From: Mesorhizobium sp. B2-4-15
GTDB taxonomy: Bacteria > Pseudomonadota > Alphaproteobacteria > Rhizobiales > Rhizobiaceae
Length of the DNA stretch: 64,000 nucleotides
Direction of reading: 5' to 3'
NCBI RefSeq assembly: GCF_006658505.1
Contig: NZ_VFUZ01000018.1
Location: 61,843 to 125,842, forward strand
The position numbers and the translations under genes were made by a program. This document shows, in pieces, positions 9,160 to 17,946 of this stretch (within the stretch, counting starts at the first letter, position 1; the number at the start of each line of letters is the position of its first letter). The notes below the pieces were generated by a model. The model was not told where the DNA came from and did not search any database. It was given only the letters and a program-made list of their open reading frames with translations.

Positions 9160-10309
9160 AGGCCGGCTCCTGCCGCGCGCCCGTCGTGCCGGCGATGCGC
9201 AGGCGCCTTCCCTCCGGCCCAAAGACCATGGCCTGCTCGATGGACACAAGGACGCCCACCGGCATTCCCGCGATCAGTTCCCTCGCCTCGTGCGGCACGA
9301 GCTTGGCGATGACGGTCTCGCCAGAGGCGTCGAGCCGGCAATGGGCAATGACTTCCGACCCGAGGAATTCGAGACGCTCGATACGCCCGGCAATGCCGCT
9401 CCGCCCGTTTGGTGACAGCTTCACGAACTCAGGCCGGATGCCGAGGCTGACCGGGCCGGTCGCCACCTTTTCCAGCAGGGCCAGCCGGATCCCCTCGAAG
9501 CCGACGCGGCCGCTTTCGGCCTGCGCCTGGACGATGTTGATCCTCGGCTGGCCGACGAAACGCGCGACCTCGATATGGGCGGGATCGTTATAGATCACAT
9601 CGGGCGCGGCCAGCTGCAGCAGATTGCCGCCGATCATCACCGCCACACGATCGGCCATCGAAAGTGCCTCGGCCTGGTCGTGCGTCACATAGAGCGTCGG
9701 CACGCCGGCGCGGCGGTGCAATTCGACGATCTCGCCGCGCGCATGGACGCGCAGATTCGCATCGAGGTTGGAAAGCGGTTCGTCCATCAGGAAGATGCTG
9801 GGCTGCCGCACCATGGCGCGAGCCAGCGCCACGCGCTGCCGCTGGCCACCCGACATCTGCCCCGGCTTGCGGTCGAGCAGATGATCGATCTTCAAGACAG
9901 TCGCCATCTCGCGGACGTCGCGTGAAATACCGGCGCGAATATCCTTCTGGCCAGGCAGCAATGAGCCGATCACCGGCAAGCGCTGCGCCCCGCTCAGCCG
10001 CTTCATGGCCAAGGGAACCGCGATGTTCTGGCCGGCGGTGAGATGCGGATAGAGCGCGTAGGACTGGAACACCATGGCGATGTTGCGGTCGGCCGCGGCG
10101 ACCGGCGACATGTCCTTGCCGCCGACGACGATTTCGCCGCTGTCGGCATGGTCGAGCCCTGCCAGGATACGCAGCAAGGTGCTCTTGCCGCAGCCCGAAG
10201 GACCGACGAGAGCGATGAACTCGCCGGGTTCCACATCGAGGCTGACGCCGTTCAGGATGGCGTTGCCGCCAAACGACTTCTTCAGGCCGCGAAGCGAGAG
10301 CGCGCTCAT
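9152..10309 (-). CDS. ABC transporter ATP-binding protein (UgpC/MalK type)
   Basis: The 385-residue ATPase has Walker A GPSGCGKST, signature MSGGQRQRVALARAM, Walker B FLMDEPLSNLD and H-loop VTHDQAEA. It also has a C-terminal TOBE/OB regulatory domain (SLGIRPEFVKL). The insertion around residues 105-125 (RLSGAQRLPVIGSLLPG) between the Q-loop and signature helix is longer than in MalK. It overlaps the phosphodiesterase gene upstream by 4 bases (ATGA) and the permease gene downstream by 8, showing a tightly coupled operon. Confidence 0.92.
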   Translation of the reverse strand: MSALSLRGLKKSFGGNAILNGVSLDVEPGEFIALVGPSGCGKSTLLRILAGLDHADSGEIVVGGKDMSPVAAADRNIAMVFQSYALYPHLTAGQNIAVPLAMKRLSGAQRLPVIGSLLPGQKDIRAGISRDVREMATVLKIDHLLDRKPGQMSGGQRQRVALARAMVRQPSIFLMDEPLSNLDANLRVHARGEIVELHRRAGVPTLYVTHDQAEALSMADRVAVMIGGNLLQLAAPDVIYNDPAHIEVARFVGQPRINIVQAQAESGRVGFEGIRLALLEKVATGPVSLGIRPEFVKLSPNGRSGIAGRIERLEFLGSEVIAHCRLDASGETVIAKLVPHEARELIAGMPVGVLVSIEQAMVFGPEGRRLRIAGTTGARQEPAYV

Positions 10310-11142
10310 GATGCGACCTTCTTGCGAACCTTGTGCGCCTCGTGCGGATAGACCTCCTCGACCACATCGTCGAGGACGTGAATGGTCATGCCTGGAATAG
10401 CGACGATCTCGCTGGAGACCGTGTCGCCGAAATCATGCATGACTGCACCAAGCAGCCGCTCGCCCGGCATGTCGCGTTCCATGTCGCCGACGACGAAGGC
10501 CGCCGACGGGCCCCACACCAGCGACGTGTTGGCGTATTTGCCTTGCCACGCCCGGTGCAGGTGACCGCTTGCAAACAGGGCGACATCATGAGCGGCGATC
10601 AGATCGTAGAGGCGTTGGCGGTGTGCCGGGCGGACGCTCCAATAGCCGGTATCGCCTTCACCCGGTTCGTCGATAAAGAGCGGCTTGTGGGCGAAGAGCG
10701 CGACGCGCCGGTCGCCGCGGCTTTCCAGCACGGTCCGCAGCCATTCGAACTGGGCCCCTTCCTCGGCATCATCGAAGCCCATCAGCAGGCTGTCGAGCCC
10801 GACGAGCCGCCAGCTTCCGGCGTCCTCCATCCAGTAGTCGGGGCCGACCAGCCGGCGCCAGCGATCGAGCCGCCCGGCATTGACCGGCTGCAGCGATCCG
10901 GGCAGATGGCCGACATCGTGATTGCCGGGCACGATCAGCATCGGCTTCGAGATTTCCTGCATCATATCCATGCAGAAGGTGATGTCGTCGTCCCTGTCGG
11001 CGCCGTCGACACTGAGGTCACCGGTGTGGATGACAAGGTCGGCGCCGCTCTGCTCGATCCAGGCGGCCAGCGGCTGCCAATTGCCGTTGAAGTGCGGCTT
11101 GGTCGGGCTGAAATGGGTGTCGGTGATCTGAACGATTTTCAT
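10306..11142 (-). CDS. Calcineurin-like metallophosphoesterase (CpdA/GpdQ-type phosphodiesterase)
   Basis: The 278-residue cytosolic enzyme shows the five metal-binding blocks of the family: DTHF (about 8-11), GDLSVD (about 42-47), GNHD, FAHKPL and GHLHRAW. Class III cyclic-nucleotide phosphodiesterases and the glycerophosphodiesterase GpdQ share this layout and length. The start at 11142 has GTGGAG upstream and opens directly into the first beta strand. It is the first gene of a five-gene operon with a UgpABCE-like importer, overlapping the ATPase by 4 bases. That arrangement suggests it hydrolyses the imported compound; a cAMP role is the alternative. Confidence 0.87.
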   Translation of the reverse strand: MKIVQITDTHFSPTKPHFNGNWQPLAAWIEQSGADLVIHTGDLSVDGADRDDDITFCMDMMQEISKPMLIVPGNHDVGHLPGSLQPVNAGRLDRWRRLVGPDYWMEDAGSWRLVGLDSLLMGFDDAEEGAQFEWLRTVLESRGDRRVALFAHKPLFIDEPGEGDTGYWSVRPAHRQRLYDLIAAHDVALFASGHLHRAWQGKYANTSLVWGPSAAFVVGDMERDMPGERLLGAVMHDFGDTVSSEIVAIPGMTIHVLDDVVEEVYPHEAHKVRKKVAS

Positions 11143-11328
11143 GACGGCTCCACTGCGAGAGCCGACGCCGGAGAACCCCAGGCGACCAACTTCGCGTGAG
11201 GCTTCCATAGTGCCGTTACATGTCACTTCCTTAACAACATGGGGACAAATGTTCCCGCCATGCATATCGGCCGGCTGGCGGCGTGGATGCTGCTCCCTTC
11301 TCCCTTGTGGGAGATGGGAAGCCTCATT

Positions 11329-11592
11329 TCACTTTGCGGATCGACCGGAATCTGCATCCCCGTAACCAAGATGATTGGTCTGGGCGGCCAGCCCGATGAT
11401 CGAGACCAACTCGCCATGCCGGGCCTCGGTCATGCCCTTGGCCCGCGCCGCCGCCGCGTGCGAGTGGACACAGTAGGAGCAACCATTCGCCGTCGACACC
11501 GGATAATTGGCCAGCCCGCGCTAGAAATTGTTGACGAGATCGGGCATGCGCGAAAGCACCGCATCAAGGCGAACGGCCGGTGCGGAATTCAC
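11329..11592 (-). pseudogene. AhpD/carboxymuconolactone-decarboxylase-like gene with internal stop
   Basis: The C-terminal half reads ANGCSYCVHSHAAAARAKGM then TEARHGELVSIIG, an AhpD-type CxxC-xxH redox motif with its following helix. An in-frame TAG at 11521-11523 separates it from a 23-codon upstream piece that begins with GTG behind a GCGGAGG-like ribosome-binding site and ends MPDLVNNF. Intact relatives have a long helical segment between these parts, so an internal deletion is also likely. Such proteins are small peroxidase-related reductases. It lies just downstream of the efflux pump gene on the same strand. Confidence 0.6.
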
Positions 11593-11619
11593 CTCCGCGT
11601 CGACTGGAAAAATTCGATT

Positions 11620-13062
11620 TCAATTCCTCGCCGCGTGGCCGGAAACCTCGGCACCTGCCCCTTGCGGCAGCACGAGGAAACGCAGCGCCGCCACCAGCCC
11701 GATGGCGCCGATCGCGAGGAAGGCGATTCGAAAATCGACGAGGCCGAGTGCTGGCCCACCCCTGGCGATCAGGGACAGGTTGAGGATCGCCGCCGCCACC
11801 GCGACGCCGAACAGCATCGCCACCTGCTGCAGCATCGAGGACAGCGTCGCCGCCGAGCTGCGTTGCGCCGCGGCGATATCGGCGAAGGCCAGCGTGTTGA
11901 GTGCGGTGAACTGCATCGAACGCGACAGGCCGGCGATCAGCATCAACACGACAACCAGGGCCTGCGGTGTCTGCGGCGAGATCGCTGCGCAGGCCATGAT
12001 CGAGGCCGAGGCGATGATGCCGTTGACGACCATCACCGAGCGAAAACCGAAACGCCGCAGCGTCGGCGTCGTCACCGTCTTCATGCCGAGATTGCCGAGA
12101 AAATAGGCCAGGATCATCATGCCGGCATCGACGGGCGAGAGGCCGAAGCCGACCTGGAACAAAAGCGGCAGCAGGAACGGCGTGGCGTTGATCGCCACCC
12201 GGAAGATGGTGCCGGCGGCCAGCGTCGAGATGGCGAAGGTCTGCACCTTGAACGAGGACAGGTCGAGCAATGGGTGCGGCGCGCGCCAGAGATGCCGCAC
12301 CGCCAGCCAGCCTACGACGATCCCCGCCGCGATCAGCAGCACCGTTGGCAGCATGCCATCCTCGGGATGCGCGATGCGCTCGAGGCCGTAGAGCAGGCAG
12401 GCGAGCCCGAGCGAGGTCAGGAAAAATCCCGGCCAGTCGAGTGGCTTGGGATCGGCCTCCCGGTCGCCGGGGATGAAGCGGGCGACAAGCGCCAGCCCGA
12501 CCAGCCCAAGCGGGATATTGATGAAGAAATTCCAGTGCCAGGACAAATAAGTCGTGATGAAGCCGCCGAGCACCGGTCCAACGACGGGCGCGAACAGCGC
12601 CGGCCAGGTGATCAGAGCGGTGGCGTTGAGCAGCTCGGACTTCGACGCATTGCGCAGGACGAGGATGCGCCCGACCGGCGTCATCAGCGCGCTGCCAAGG
12701 CCCTGCACGGCGCGCGCGGCGACGAATTCTGTCAGATTCTGCGAGAAGCCGCAGGCGAGCGAGGCGAGCGTGAACAGCGCGATCGCGACGAGGAAAATGT
12801 TGCGCGCGCCGAACCGGTCGGCGAGCCAGCCCGACAGCGGCACGAACACCGCCATGGTCAGCATATAGACGGTGATGCCGATGCTCATCGCCACCGCCGG
12901 GACGCCGAAGGAGGCGCCCATCTGCGGCAGCGACGTCGAGATGATCGTGGAATCCAGCAACTGCATGAAGAAGGCGATGGCAACGATCAGCGCCACGCGC
13001 CGTGCGTTTGTTGCTGTCGTCGTCGGTTGGGAAGGGGCTTCGTCTTGGGAAAGAGCAGTCAT
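11620..13062 (-). CDS. MFS drug efflux transporter, DHA2 (EmrB/QacA) family
   Basis: The 480-residue inner-membrane protein has about 14 hydrophobic segments. Family motifs visible are DSTIISTSLPQMG in the first helix (motif D1), the cytoplasmic loop GWLADRFGARNIF (motif A) and GPVLGGFITTYLSWHW (motif C, antiporter type). It probably exports toxic organic compounds in exchange for protons. The start at 13062 was preferred to an upstream start because it begins just before the first membrane helix. It is divergent from the ornithine-cyclodeaminase-like gene at 13180. No dedicated regulator is adjacent. Confidence 0.92.
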   Translation of the reverse strand: MTALSQDEAPSQPTTTATNARRVALIVAIAFFMQLLDSTIISTSLPQMGASFGVPAVAMSIGITVYMLTMAVFVPLSGWLADRFGARNIFLVAIALFTLASLACGFSQNLTEFVAARAVQGLGSALMTPVGRILVLRNASKSELLNATALITWPALFAPVVGPVLGGFITTYLSWHWNFFINIPLGLVGLALVARFIPGDREADPKPLDWPGFFLTSLGLACLLYGLERIAHPEDGMLPTVLLIAAGIVVGWLAVRHLWRAPHPLLDLSSFKVQTFAISTLAAGTIFRVAINATPFLLPLLFQVGFGLSPVDAGMMILAYFLGNLGMKTVTTPTLRRFGFRSVMVVNGIIASASIMACAAISPQTPQALVVVLMLIAGLSRSMQFTALNTLAFADIAAAQRSSAATLSSMLQQVAMLFGVAVAAAILNLSLIARGGPALGLVDFRIAFLAIGAIGLVAALRFLVLPQGAGAEVSGHAARN

Positions 13063-13179
13063 GACGACCTGGTTTGAACAGCATCCGGCTGGCTCAGTCC
13101 ATAGATTATCCAACAAACTTTCGTATCGCCTGTTTGCCTGTTATGGAGGGAATGGGGGCTCCCGAGGAACAGTGCGCGC

Positions 13180-14181
13180 ATGAAGCCCATCTATATCGAC
13201 TATCTCAATGCCCTCGACATCGACGCCCTTGCCATGACCGATGCGGAAATCATCGGCGCGGTCGAGGCCGGGCTCGTCGCGCAAGGCAAGGGCCAGACGG
13301 TGATCGAGCCGCGCGTCCATCTCGAACCCGACCCGTCCTTCCATGGTCATTTCAACGTACTGCGCGGCTATGTGGCGCCACTCGATGCGGCGGGCGTGAA
13401 GATCGTCGGCGATTATGTCGACAATTATCTGCATGGACTGCCATCCGAGTTCGGCATCCTCAATCTGTTCGACCCGCGCACCGGCACGCCGCGCGCCATC
13501 CTCGACGCCACCGTCATCACCGACATGCGCACCGGAGCTGTCACCGCCATCGGCGCGAAGCATCTGGCGCGCAGGAATTCCAAGGTGCTGGCCCATATCG
13601 GCGCGCGCGGCACGGCCTATTGGAACGTGCGGCTGCTCGACCATCTCTTCGACTTCGACGAGATCCGCGTCCATTCGCGCCGCCCAGAAAGCCGCGACGG
13701 CTTTGCCGCCAAACTGTCGGCCGATCTCGGCAAGACGGTTACGGCGGTGGCCGATTGGGAAAGCTGCGTCGAGGGAGCCGACATCGTCGTCGAGGCCTCG
13801 CGGCTGCCGGAACCGCCGCCACTGCTCAAGACCGAATGGATAAAGCCCGGCGCGCTCGTGATACCCTACGGTACGATGAGCGCGGTGGAACTGTCGCTGA
13901 CCGACATCATGCAGAAGATGGTCGTCGACGACTGGGGCCAATGTAAAGGAGGCAAGTTCGGCTCGCTGCGCGCCCATGTCGAGACCGGGCGGCTGAACGA
14001 AAAGACGCTGCATGCCGAGCTTGGCCAGATCGCCGCCGGCCTGAAGCCGGGACGGGAGCGAGACGACGAGACCATTCTGTTCTGGCATCGCGGCCTGTCG
14101 CTCTCCGACATTGCACTCGGCAAGGCGATGCTGACCAAGGCGGGAGAAAAAGGCATCGGCCAGAGGCTGCGCTTCGCATGA
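13180..14181 (+). CDS. Ornithine cyclodeaminase / mu-crystallin family protein
   Basis: The 333-residue family member has an NAD-binding fold whose dinucleotide turn reads HIGARGTAYWNV (about residues 138-149). Upstream it has the family segment ILDATVITDMRTGAVTAIGA, a close variant of the conserved TxxRTGAxSAxA motif. Homologues include ornithine cyclodeaminase, alanine dehydrogenase and delta1-pyrroline-2-carboxylate reductase. Its stop overlaps the start of the ammonia-lyase-like gene by 4 bases (ATGA), so the pair forms one transcript. The neighbouring aconitase X genes make a pyrroline-2-carboxylate (hydroxyproline) role plausible, but this is inference. Confidence 0.88.
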   Translation: MKPIYIDYLNALDIDALAMTDAEIIGAVEAGLVAQGKGQTVIEPRVHLEPDPSFHGHFNVLRGYVAPLDAAGVKIVGDYVDNYLHGLPSEFGILNLFDPRTGTPRAILDATVITDMRTGAVTAIGAKHLARRNSKVLAHIGARGTAYWNVRLLDHLFDFDEIRVHSRRPESRDGFAAKLSADLGKTVTAVADWESCVEGADIVVEASRLPEPPPLLKTEWIKPGALVIPYGTMSAVELSLTDIMQKMVVDDWGQCKGGKFGSLRAHVETGRLNEKTLHAELGQIAAGLKPGRERDDETILFWHRGLSLSDIALGKAMLTKAGEKGIGQRLRFA

Positions 14182-15695
14182 GCGCGCTGGTCCTCACCGG
14201 GGCCGGTGTCGGCATTGCCGATGTCGCCACCGTCGCCCGTGCAGGGCGCAGGGTGGAAATCGGGTCGGATGTCATCGGCAAGCTGGAGAAGGCGCGAAAA
14301 GTGCTCGATCATGCCGCCGCCTCTGGCCAGCAGATCTATGGCCTGAACACCGGACTTGGCGCCAATCTCGGCACGACGGTCGAAGGCGACGCCAGCGTTT
14401 TCCAGCGCCAATTGCTGGAAGGGCGCAGCGGAGCGGTCGGCGAAACGCTGCCGATCGAGACTGTCCGCGCCACCATGGTCGCGCGCGCAGCGATGCTTTC
14501 AGCCGGCGGCTCCGGCCTTTCGCCTGCCGTGTTCGTGGCTTTGGTCGACGTCCTCAACGCCGGAGTCCATCCGGTGATGCCATCGCTCGGTTCCATCGGC
14601 GCCGGCGACCTGGTGCTGATGACCGCGCTCGCCCGCCTGCTGATCGGCGAAGGCGAGGCCGACTATCAGGGCCGGCGCATGCCGGCGGCAAAGGCGCTGA
14701 TGATGGCCCGCCTCGTCCCTGTCAGCCTGGCTCCCAAGGATGGGCTGTCGCTGATCAACGCCTCGGCGGTCTCCGCCGGCAGCGGCGCGCTCGTGGTGAC
14801 GGATACGCTGTCAGCCCTTGTCCAGCAGCAGCAGGCCGGTGCGCTGACCATGGAAGGTATCGGCGCCAACCGCACCATCCTTGATCCGCGCCTGCACATG
14901 GCACGCCCGGCGGCTGGTCAGCAGGAGGCCGCAAAGGCGCTGCATGACCTTCTCGCCCGTGACGTGGCGCCCGCGCCCACCACCTTGCAGGACCCGCTAT
15001 CGATCCGCTGCATGCCGTCGATCCATGGCGCACTGATCGAGGCGATCGGTCAGGCAAAGCGGGCCGTCGAGATCGAGCTCAACGCCGCTGCCGACAACCC
15101 GCTGGTGCTGGGTGATGACGGCGTGGTGATGTCTGCGGGCAATTTCCACACCGCCGCACTCTCGCTCGCCTTCGAGACACTCAGCCTGGCGATCGCGCAA
15201 TGCGCCGCGGCGAGTGTGGCCCGCTTCATCCAGCTCACCGGTTCGGGCCGCAACGGCCTGCCCAAATATCTGTCGCCGGTGGGAGGTGCGTCGGCCGGTT
15301 TCGTGCCGCTGCAAAAGACGGCGACATCGATCCTGGCCGCCATCCGCCACAAGGCCAATCCGGTTATGCTCGATTTCCTGCCTGTCTCCGAAGGGGTCGA
15401 GGATCATGCGACCCAGTCACCCCTGACCGTTGCGAAATGCGCCGGGATGATCGCGCTGTGGCGGCGGCTGATCGCCTTCGAACTGATGGCCGCCGCTCAG
15501 GCCGTTGACCTGCGTGAAGGGTTGACGCTGGCACCACGCACATCGGCCGTCCACACCGCGATCCGCGCGCTGGTTCCGGCGCTGAAGGAGGACAGGCCGC
15601 TCGGCATAGACGCCGAAGCGCTCCATGCCGCGCTCGCCGGTGGCTCCTGGCAGCCGAGCTTACGTCAGGCCGACCTTGTCCAGGAACAGGCGTAG
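14178..15695 (+). CDS. Histidine/aromatic ammonia-lyase family protein lacking the MIO triad
   Basis: The 505-residue protein aligns by eye along the whole HAL/PAL fold: IYGLNTGLGANLGT with the conserved Tyr (residue 54), KDGLSLINAS (194 region), DPLSIRCMP (272-280), ELNAAADNPLV and SAGNFH (319-324). The MIO cofactor normally forms from Ala-Ser-Gly within GSxGASGDL. Here residues 138-145 read GSIGAGDL, one residue short and without the serine. The second catalytic Tyr in DPYSLR is Leu. It is therefore either a non-MIO member with another reaction or a non-catalytic homologue. It is co-transcribed with the upstream cyclodeaminase homologue and its 3' end overlaps the convergent PanB-like gene by 36 bases. 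Confidence 0.87.
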   Translation: MSALVLTGAGVGIADVATVARAGRRVEIGSDVIGKLEKARKVLDHAAASGQQIYGLNTGLGANLGTTVEGDASVFQRQLLEGRSGAVGETLPIETVRATMVARAAMLSAGGSGLSPAVFVALVDVLNAGVHPVMPSLGSIGAGDLVLMTALARLLIGEGEADYQGRRMPAAKALMMARLVPVSLAPKDGLSLINASAVSAGSGALVVTDTLSALVQQQQAGALTMEGIGANRTILDPRLHMARPAAGQQEAAKALHDLLARDVAPAPTTLQDPLSIRCMPSIHGALIEAIGQAKRAVEIELNAAADNPLVLGDDGVVMSAGNFHTAALSLAFETLSLAIAQCAAASVARFIQLTGSGRNGLPKYLSPVGGASAGFVPLQKTATSILAAIRHKANPVMLDFLPVSEGVEDHATQSPLTVAKCAGMIALWRRLIAFELMAAAQAVDLREGLTLAPRTSAVHTAIRALVPALKEDRPLGIDAEALHAALAGGSWQPSLRQADLVQEQA

Positions 15696-16460
15696 CTCGG
15701 CCGGATCCATATGCACGATATGCCTGTCCTCGGGATAGGCACCGCTTTTGACGTCGGCGACATATTCGGAGAACGCCGCCACCCGCTCCGCTTGCAGCCG
15801 GTCGTACTCGGCGGCGAAGTTGCGATAGACCTTGGAGTGGCGGGGCATGTGGCCACGGTTCTGGCCAAGAATGTCCTCGGCGAACAGATATTGCGCGTCG
15901 CAGCCCGTGCCCGCTCCCATCGACAGCATGATGAGTGATGTCCGCTCAGAGATCGCCTTGGCCACCTCGGCCGGCACAACCTCGATCTCGGCGCCGACGG
16001 CGCCCGCCGCTTCAAGTTGCTTCACTGCTTCAAAGACCTGCATGGCGGTATCGGCGGTCTTGCCGACAGCCTTGAAGCCGCCTGTCCAGGTCGCGCGCGA
16101 CGGGATGAGGCCAACATGGCCGATGACGGGAATGGCATCGTCCGCCATGCGCTTGATGGTGGCATAGCCGGCGCTGCAATAGACCGCGTCGGCGCTGGCC
16201 TTGTAGAGGCGGAAGGCCCAGCGGACGAAATCATCCGCCGTGCCGATCTCGAAGAAATTCTCGCCCGGCATGGTGAACAGGCTGGGTGCCGCATCGCGGT
16301 ATTGCGGGTTGAGCACCAGTTCGGGCGGCACCGAGACGATGTCGACCCCTGCCCGTTCGGCGGCCTCGGCCTCGTCCAGGGTCAGCACGCGCAGCATGGT
16401 CAGTTGGCGCTTACCCTTCATCGCGCGCAGATCGGCGACGGTCGGTCTCTTTCGGCTCAT
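15660..16460 (-). CDS. PanB-like ketopantoate hydroxymethyltransferase family protein
   Basis: The 266-residue TIM-barrel protein shows PanB landmarks: the N-terminal MKGKRQLTMLRVLTLDEA, AERAGVDIVSVPPEL, the loop IPVIGHVGLIPSRATW and the catalytic-glutamate region EIEVVPAEVAKAI. PanB transfers a one-carbon unit from methylene-tetrahydrofolate to 2-oxoisovalerate. This copy lacks the exact VLVGDSLG metal loop (VSVPPELVLN instead), so another aldol substrate is likely. The start at 16460 has AAGGAAC upstream. It is the last gene of the moc-like run that begins at 20007. Confidence 0.85.
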   Translation of the reverse strand: MSRKRPTVADLRAMKGKRQLTMLRVLTLDEAEAAERAGVDIVSVPPELVLNPQYRDAAPSLFTMPGENFFEIGTADDFVRWAFRLYKASADAVYCSAGYATIKRMADDAIPVIGHVGLIPSRATWTGGFKAVGKTADTAMQVFEAVKQLEAAGAVGAEIEVVPAEVAKAISERTSLIMLSMGAGTGCDAQYLFAEDILGQNRGHMPRHSKVYRNFAAEYDRLQAERVAAFSEYVADVKSGAYPEDRHIVHMDPAELRLFLDKVGLT

Positions 16461-16505
16461 CGAACTTGTTCCTTCGTTGTGTGGGCGGGAGGCCATGTCG
16501 GCCGA

Positions 16506-16820
16506 TCAGTCGATCTCGATCATCACCTTACCGGCCTCGATCTTTACCGGATAGGTCTTGAGATTGACGCAGACCGGCGCGCCCCTGGCGTGGCCGGTCT
16601 TGTAGTTGAAGCGACCATTGTGTTTGGGGCATTCGATAATGTCGTCCATCACCAGCCCGTCGGCCAGATGCGCCTTCTCATGCGTGCAGTAGCCGTCGGT
16701 GGCGAAGAACTCGTCATCTGGCGAACGGTAGACCGCGAAGGTACGGCCACCATGATCGAAGCGGATGACATCCTCTTCCTCGACGTCGTCCACAGCGCAC
16801 GCTTCAACCCAATCGGCCAT
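16506..16820 (-). CDS. mocE: Rieske-type 2Fe-2S ferredoxin, MocE-like
   Basis: The 104-residue protein is a Rieske domain. The cluster ligands are visible as CTH (residues 45-47) and CPKH (64-67), and the second loop reads CPKHNGRF in place of the more usual CPxHGxxF. It would shuttle electrons from a reductase to an oxygenase. It follows the membrane hydroxylase gene by 28 bases with a GAGGAGA ribosome-binding site. In Sinorhizobium rhizopine catabolism mocD, mocE and mocF encode a hydrocarbon-oxygenase-like protein, a ferredoxin and a reductase; the D and E equivalents are here, but no reductase gene is in the window. Confidence 0.83.
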   Translation of the reverse strand: MADWVEACAVDDVEEEDVIRFDHGGRTFAVYRSPDDEFFATDGYCTHEKAHLADGLVMDDIIECPKHNGRFNYKTGHARGAPVCVNLKTYPVKIEAGKVMIEID

Positions 16821-16848
16821 CTCGGTCTCCTCAGGACATTGGTGATCG

Positions 16849-17928
16849 CTACTCGGCCGCCGCCGACATATCGACCTCGTGGAACTCGCCGCGATAGGGC
16901 CTGGCCGTCGGTGGTAATTCGCGCTTGAGGTAATAGTCCTCGTATTTCAACTGCCTGAGCAGCACCGGCCAGACCTCGCGATAGGCATGCCACATAGACG
17001 GGTTCGGCTCCGGCAAATCGTGCTTGATCAGTTCATGCAGCCTTGGCAGCGCGTGGTACGGCACCATCGGGAACATGTGGTGTTCGACATGGTAGTTCAT
17101 GTTCCAGTAGATGAACCGGCTGATGGGGTTCATGTAGACGGTGCGGGTGTTGAGCCGGTGATCGACGACATTGTCGGCAAGGCCGATATGCTGCAGCAGA
17201 CCCGTCAGCACCATGTGCCAGGTGCCGTAAAGGCGCGGCAGGCCGATCAGCACCAGGGGTACCCATGACCGCAGGGCGATGGCGAGAGCGATCGTTGCGA
17301 CATAGATCGCGATATGCCAGCGGGCGGCCCCCACAGCTTTTGCCCATTCCATCTCGGGGATATAGCTCTTCTCTTCATCGGACAGTCGGCCAAAGGCCTG
17401 ACGCGCCAGCGTCGGCAGCGAATAGCGGAAGTCGAGAATGCCGGTGAAGGCCAGCGCCGCCTTCAGCAGGTCCGGCGGACGCATGACGGCGATCTCGGCG
17501 TCGCGGCCGACAATGATGGTGTCGGTGTGGTGGCGGGCATGGCTCCAGCGCCATTGCACGGGATTGCGCATCAGCATGAAGGAGGCGATGTGGTAGACGA
17601 AATCATTCATCCAGCGCGTGCGGAACGCCGTGCCGTGGCCGCATTCGTGCCAGCGCGAGTCGCTCGACGAGCCGTAGAGCACGCCGTAGACGAACAGGAA
17701 CGGCACCACCCACCACGAGCCCCAGAACCAGACGATCCCGGCGGCGGAGCCCAGGATCGCCGCGAGCCAGATCGCCGTCTCGCGGATCGCCGGGCCGTCG
17801 GAGCGCTGCATCAGCTCCTTCATCACCTTGCGCGGCACATCGGTGTGGTACCACTCGGCTGAGGCAAGCCCGGTCTCGATCGCGATCCGTGTGCTTTCGC
17901 CGACCAGGCTGTAGTCGCGCTTCGCCAT
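16849..17928 (-). CDS. mocD: Membrane di-iron fatty-acid-desaturase/hydroxylase family protein, MocD-like
   Basis: The 359-residue integral-membrane protein has the three histidine boxes that bind the di-iron site: HECGH (94-98), HARHH (130-134) and HVEHH (about 280). Hydrophobic helices lie at about 52-85 and 208-240. The family inserts oxygen or double bonds in lipids and hydrocarbons; the MocD branch is thought to act in demethylation of 3-O-methyl-scyllo-inosamine. Its electron donor is presumably the Rieske protein encoded next. It lies in a run with an isomerase and a MocA-type dehydrogenase, as in rhizopine loci. Confidence 0.85.
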   Translation of the reverse strand: MAKRDYSLVGESTRIAIETGLASAEWYHTDVPRKVMKELMQRSDGPAIRETAIWLAAILGSAAGIVWFWGSWWVVPFLFVYGVLYGSSSDSRWHECGHGTAFRTRWMNDFVYHIASFMLMRNPVQWRWSHARHHTDTIIVGRDAEIAVMRPPDLLKAALAFTGILDFRYSLPTLARQAFGRLSDEEKSYIPEMEWAKAVGAARWHIAIYVATIALAIALRSWVPLVLIGLPRLYGTWHMVLTGLLQHIGLADNVVDHRLNTRTVYMNPISRFIYWNMNYHVEHHMFPMVPYHALPRLHELIKHDLPEPNPSMWHAYREVWPVLLRQLKYEDYYLKRELPPTARPYRGEFHEVDMSAAAE

Positions 17929-17946
17929 CGTCTTCTCCCGCTGGCC

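Noticed and set aside
11239..13077. Long open frame of over 600 codons on the plus strand
   Set aside because: It is antisense to the MFS efflux gene, rich in Arg/His/Gln as expected from a high-GC shadow frame, and has no membrane or enzyme motif.
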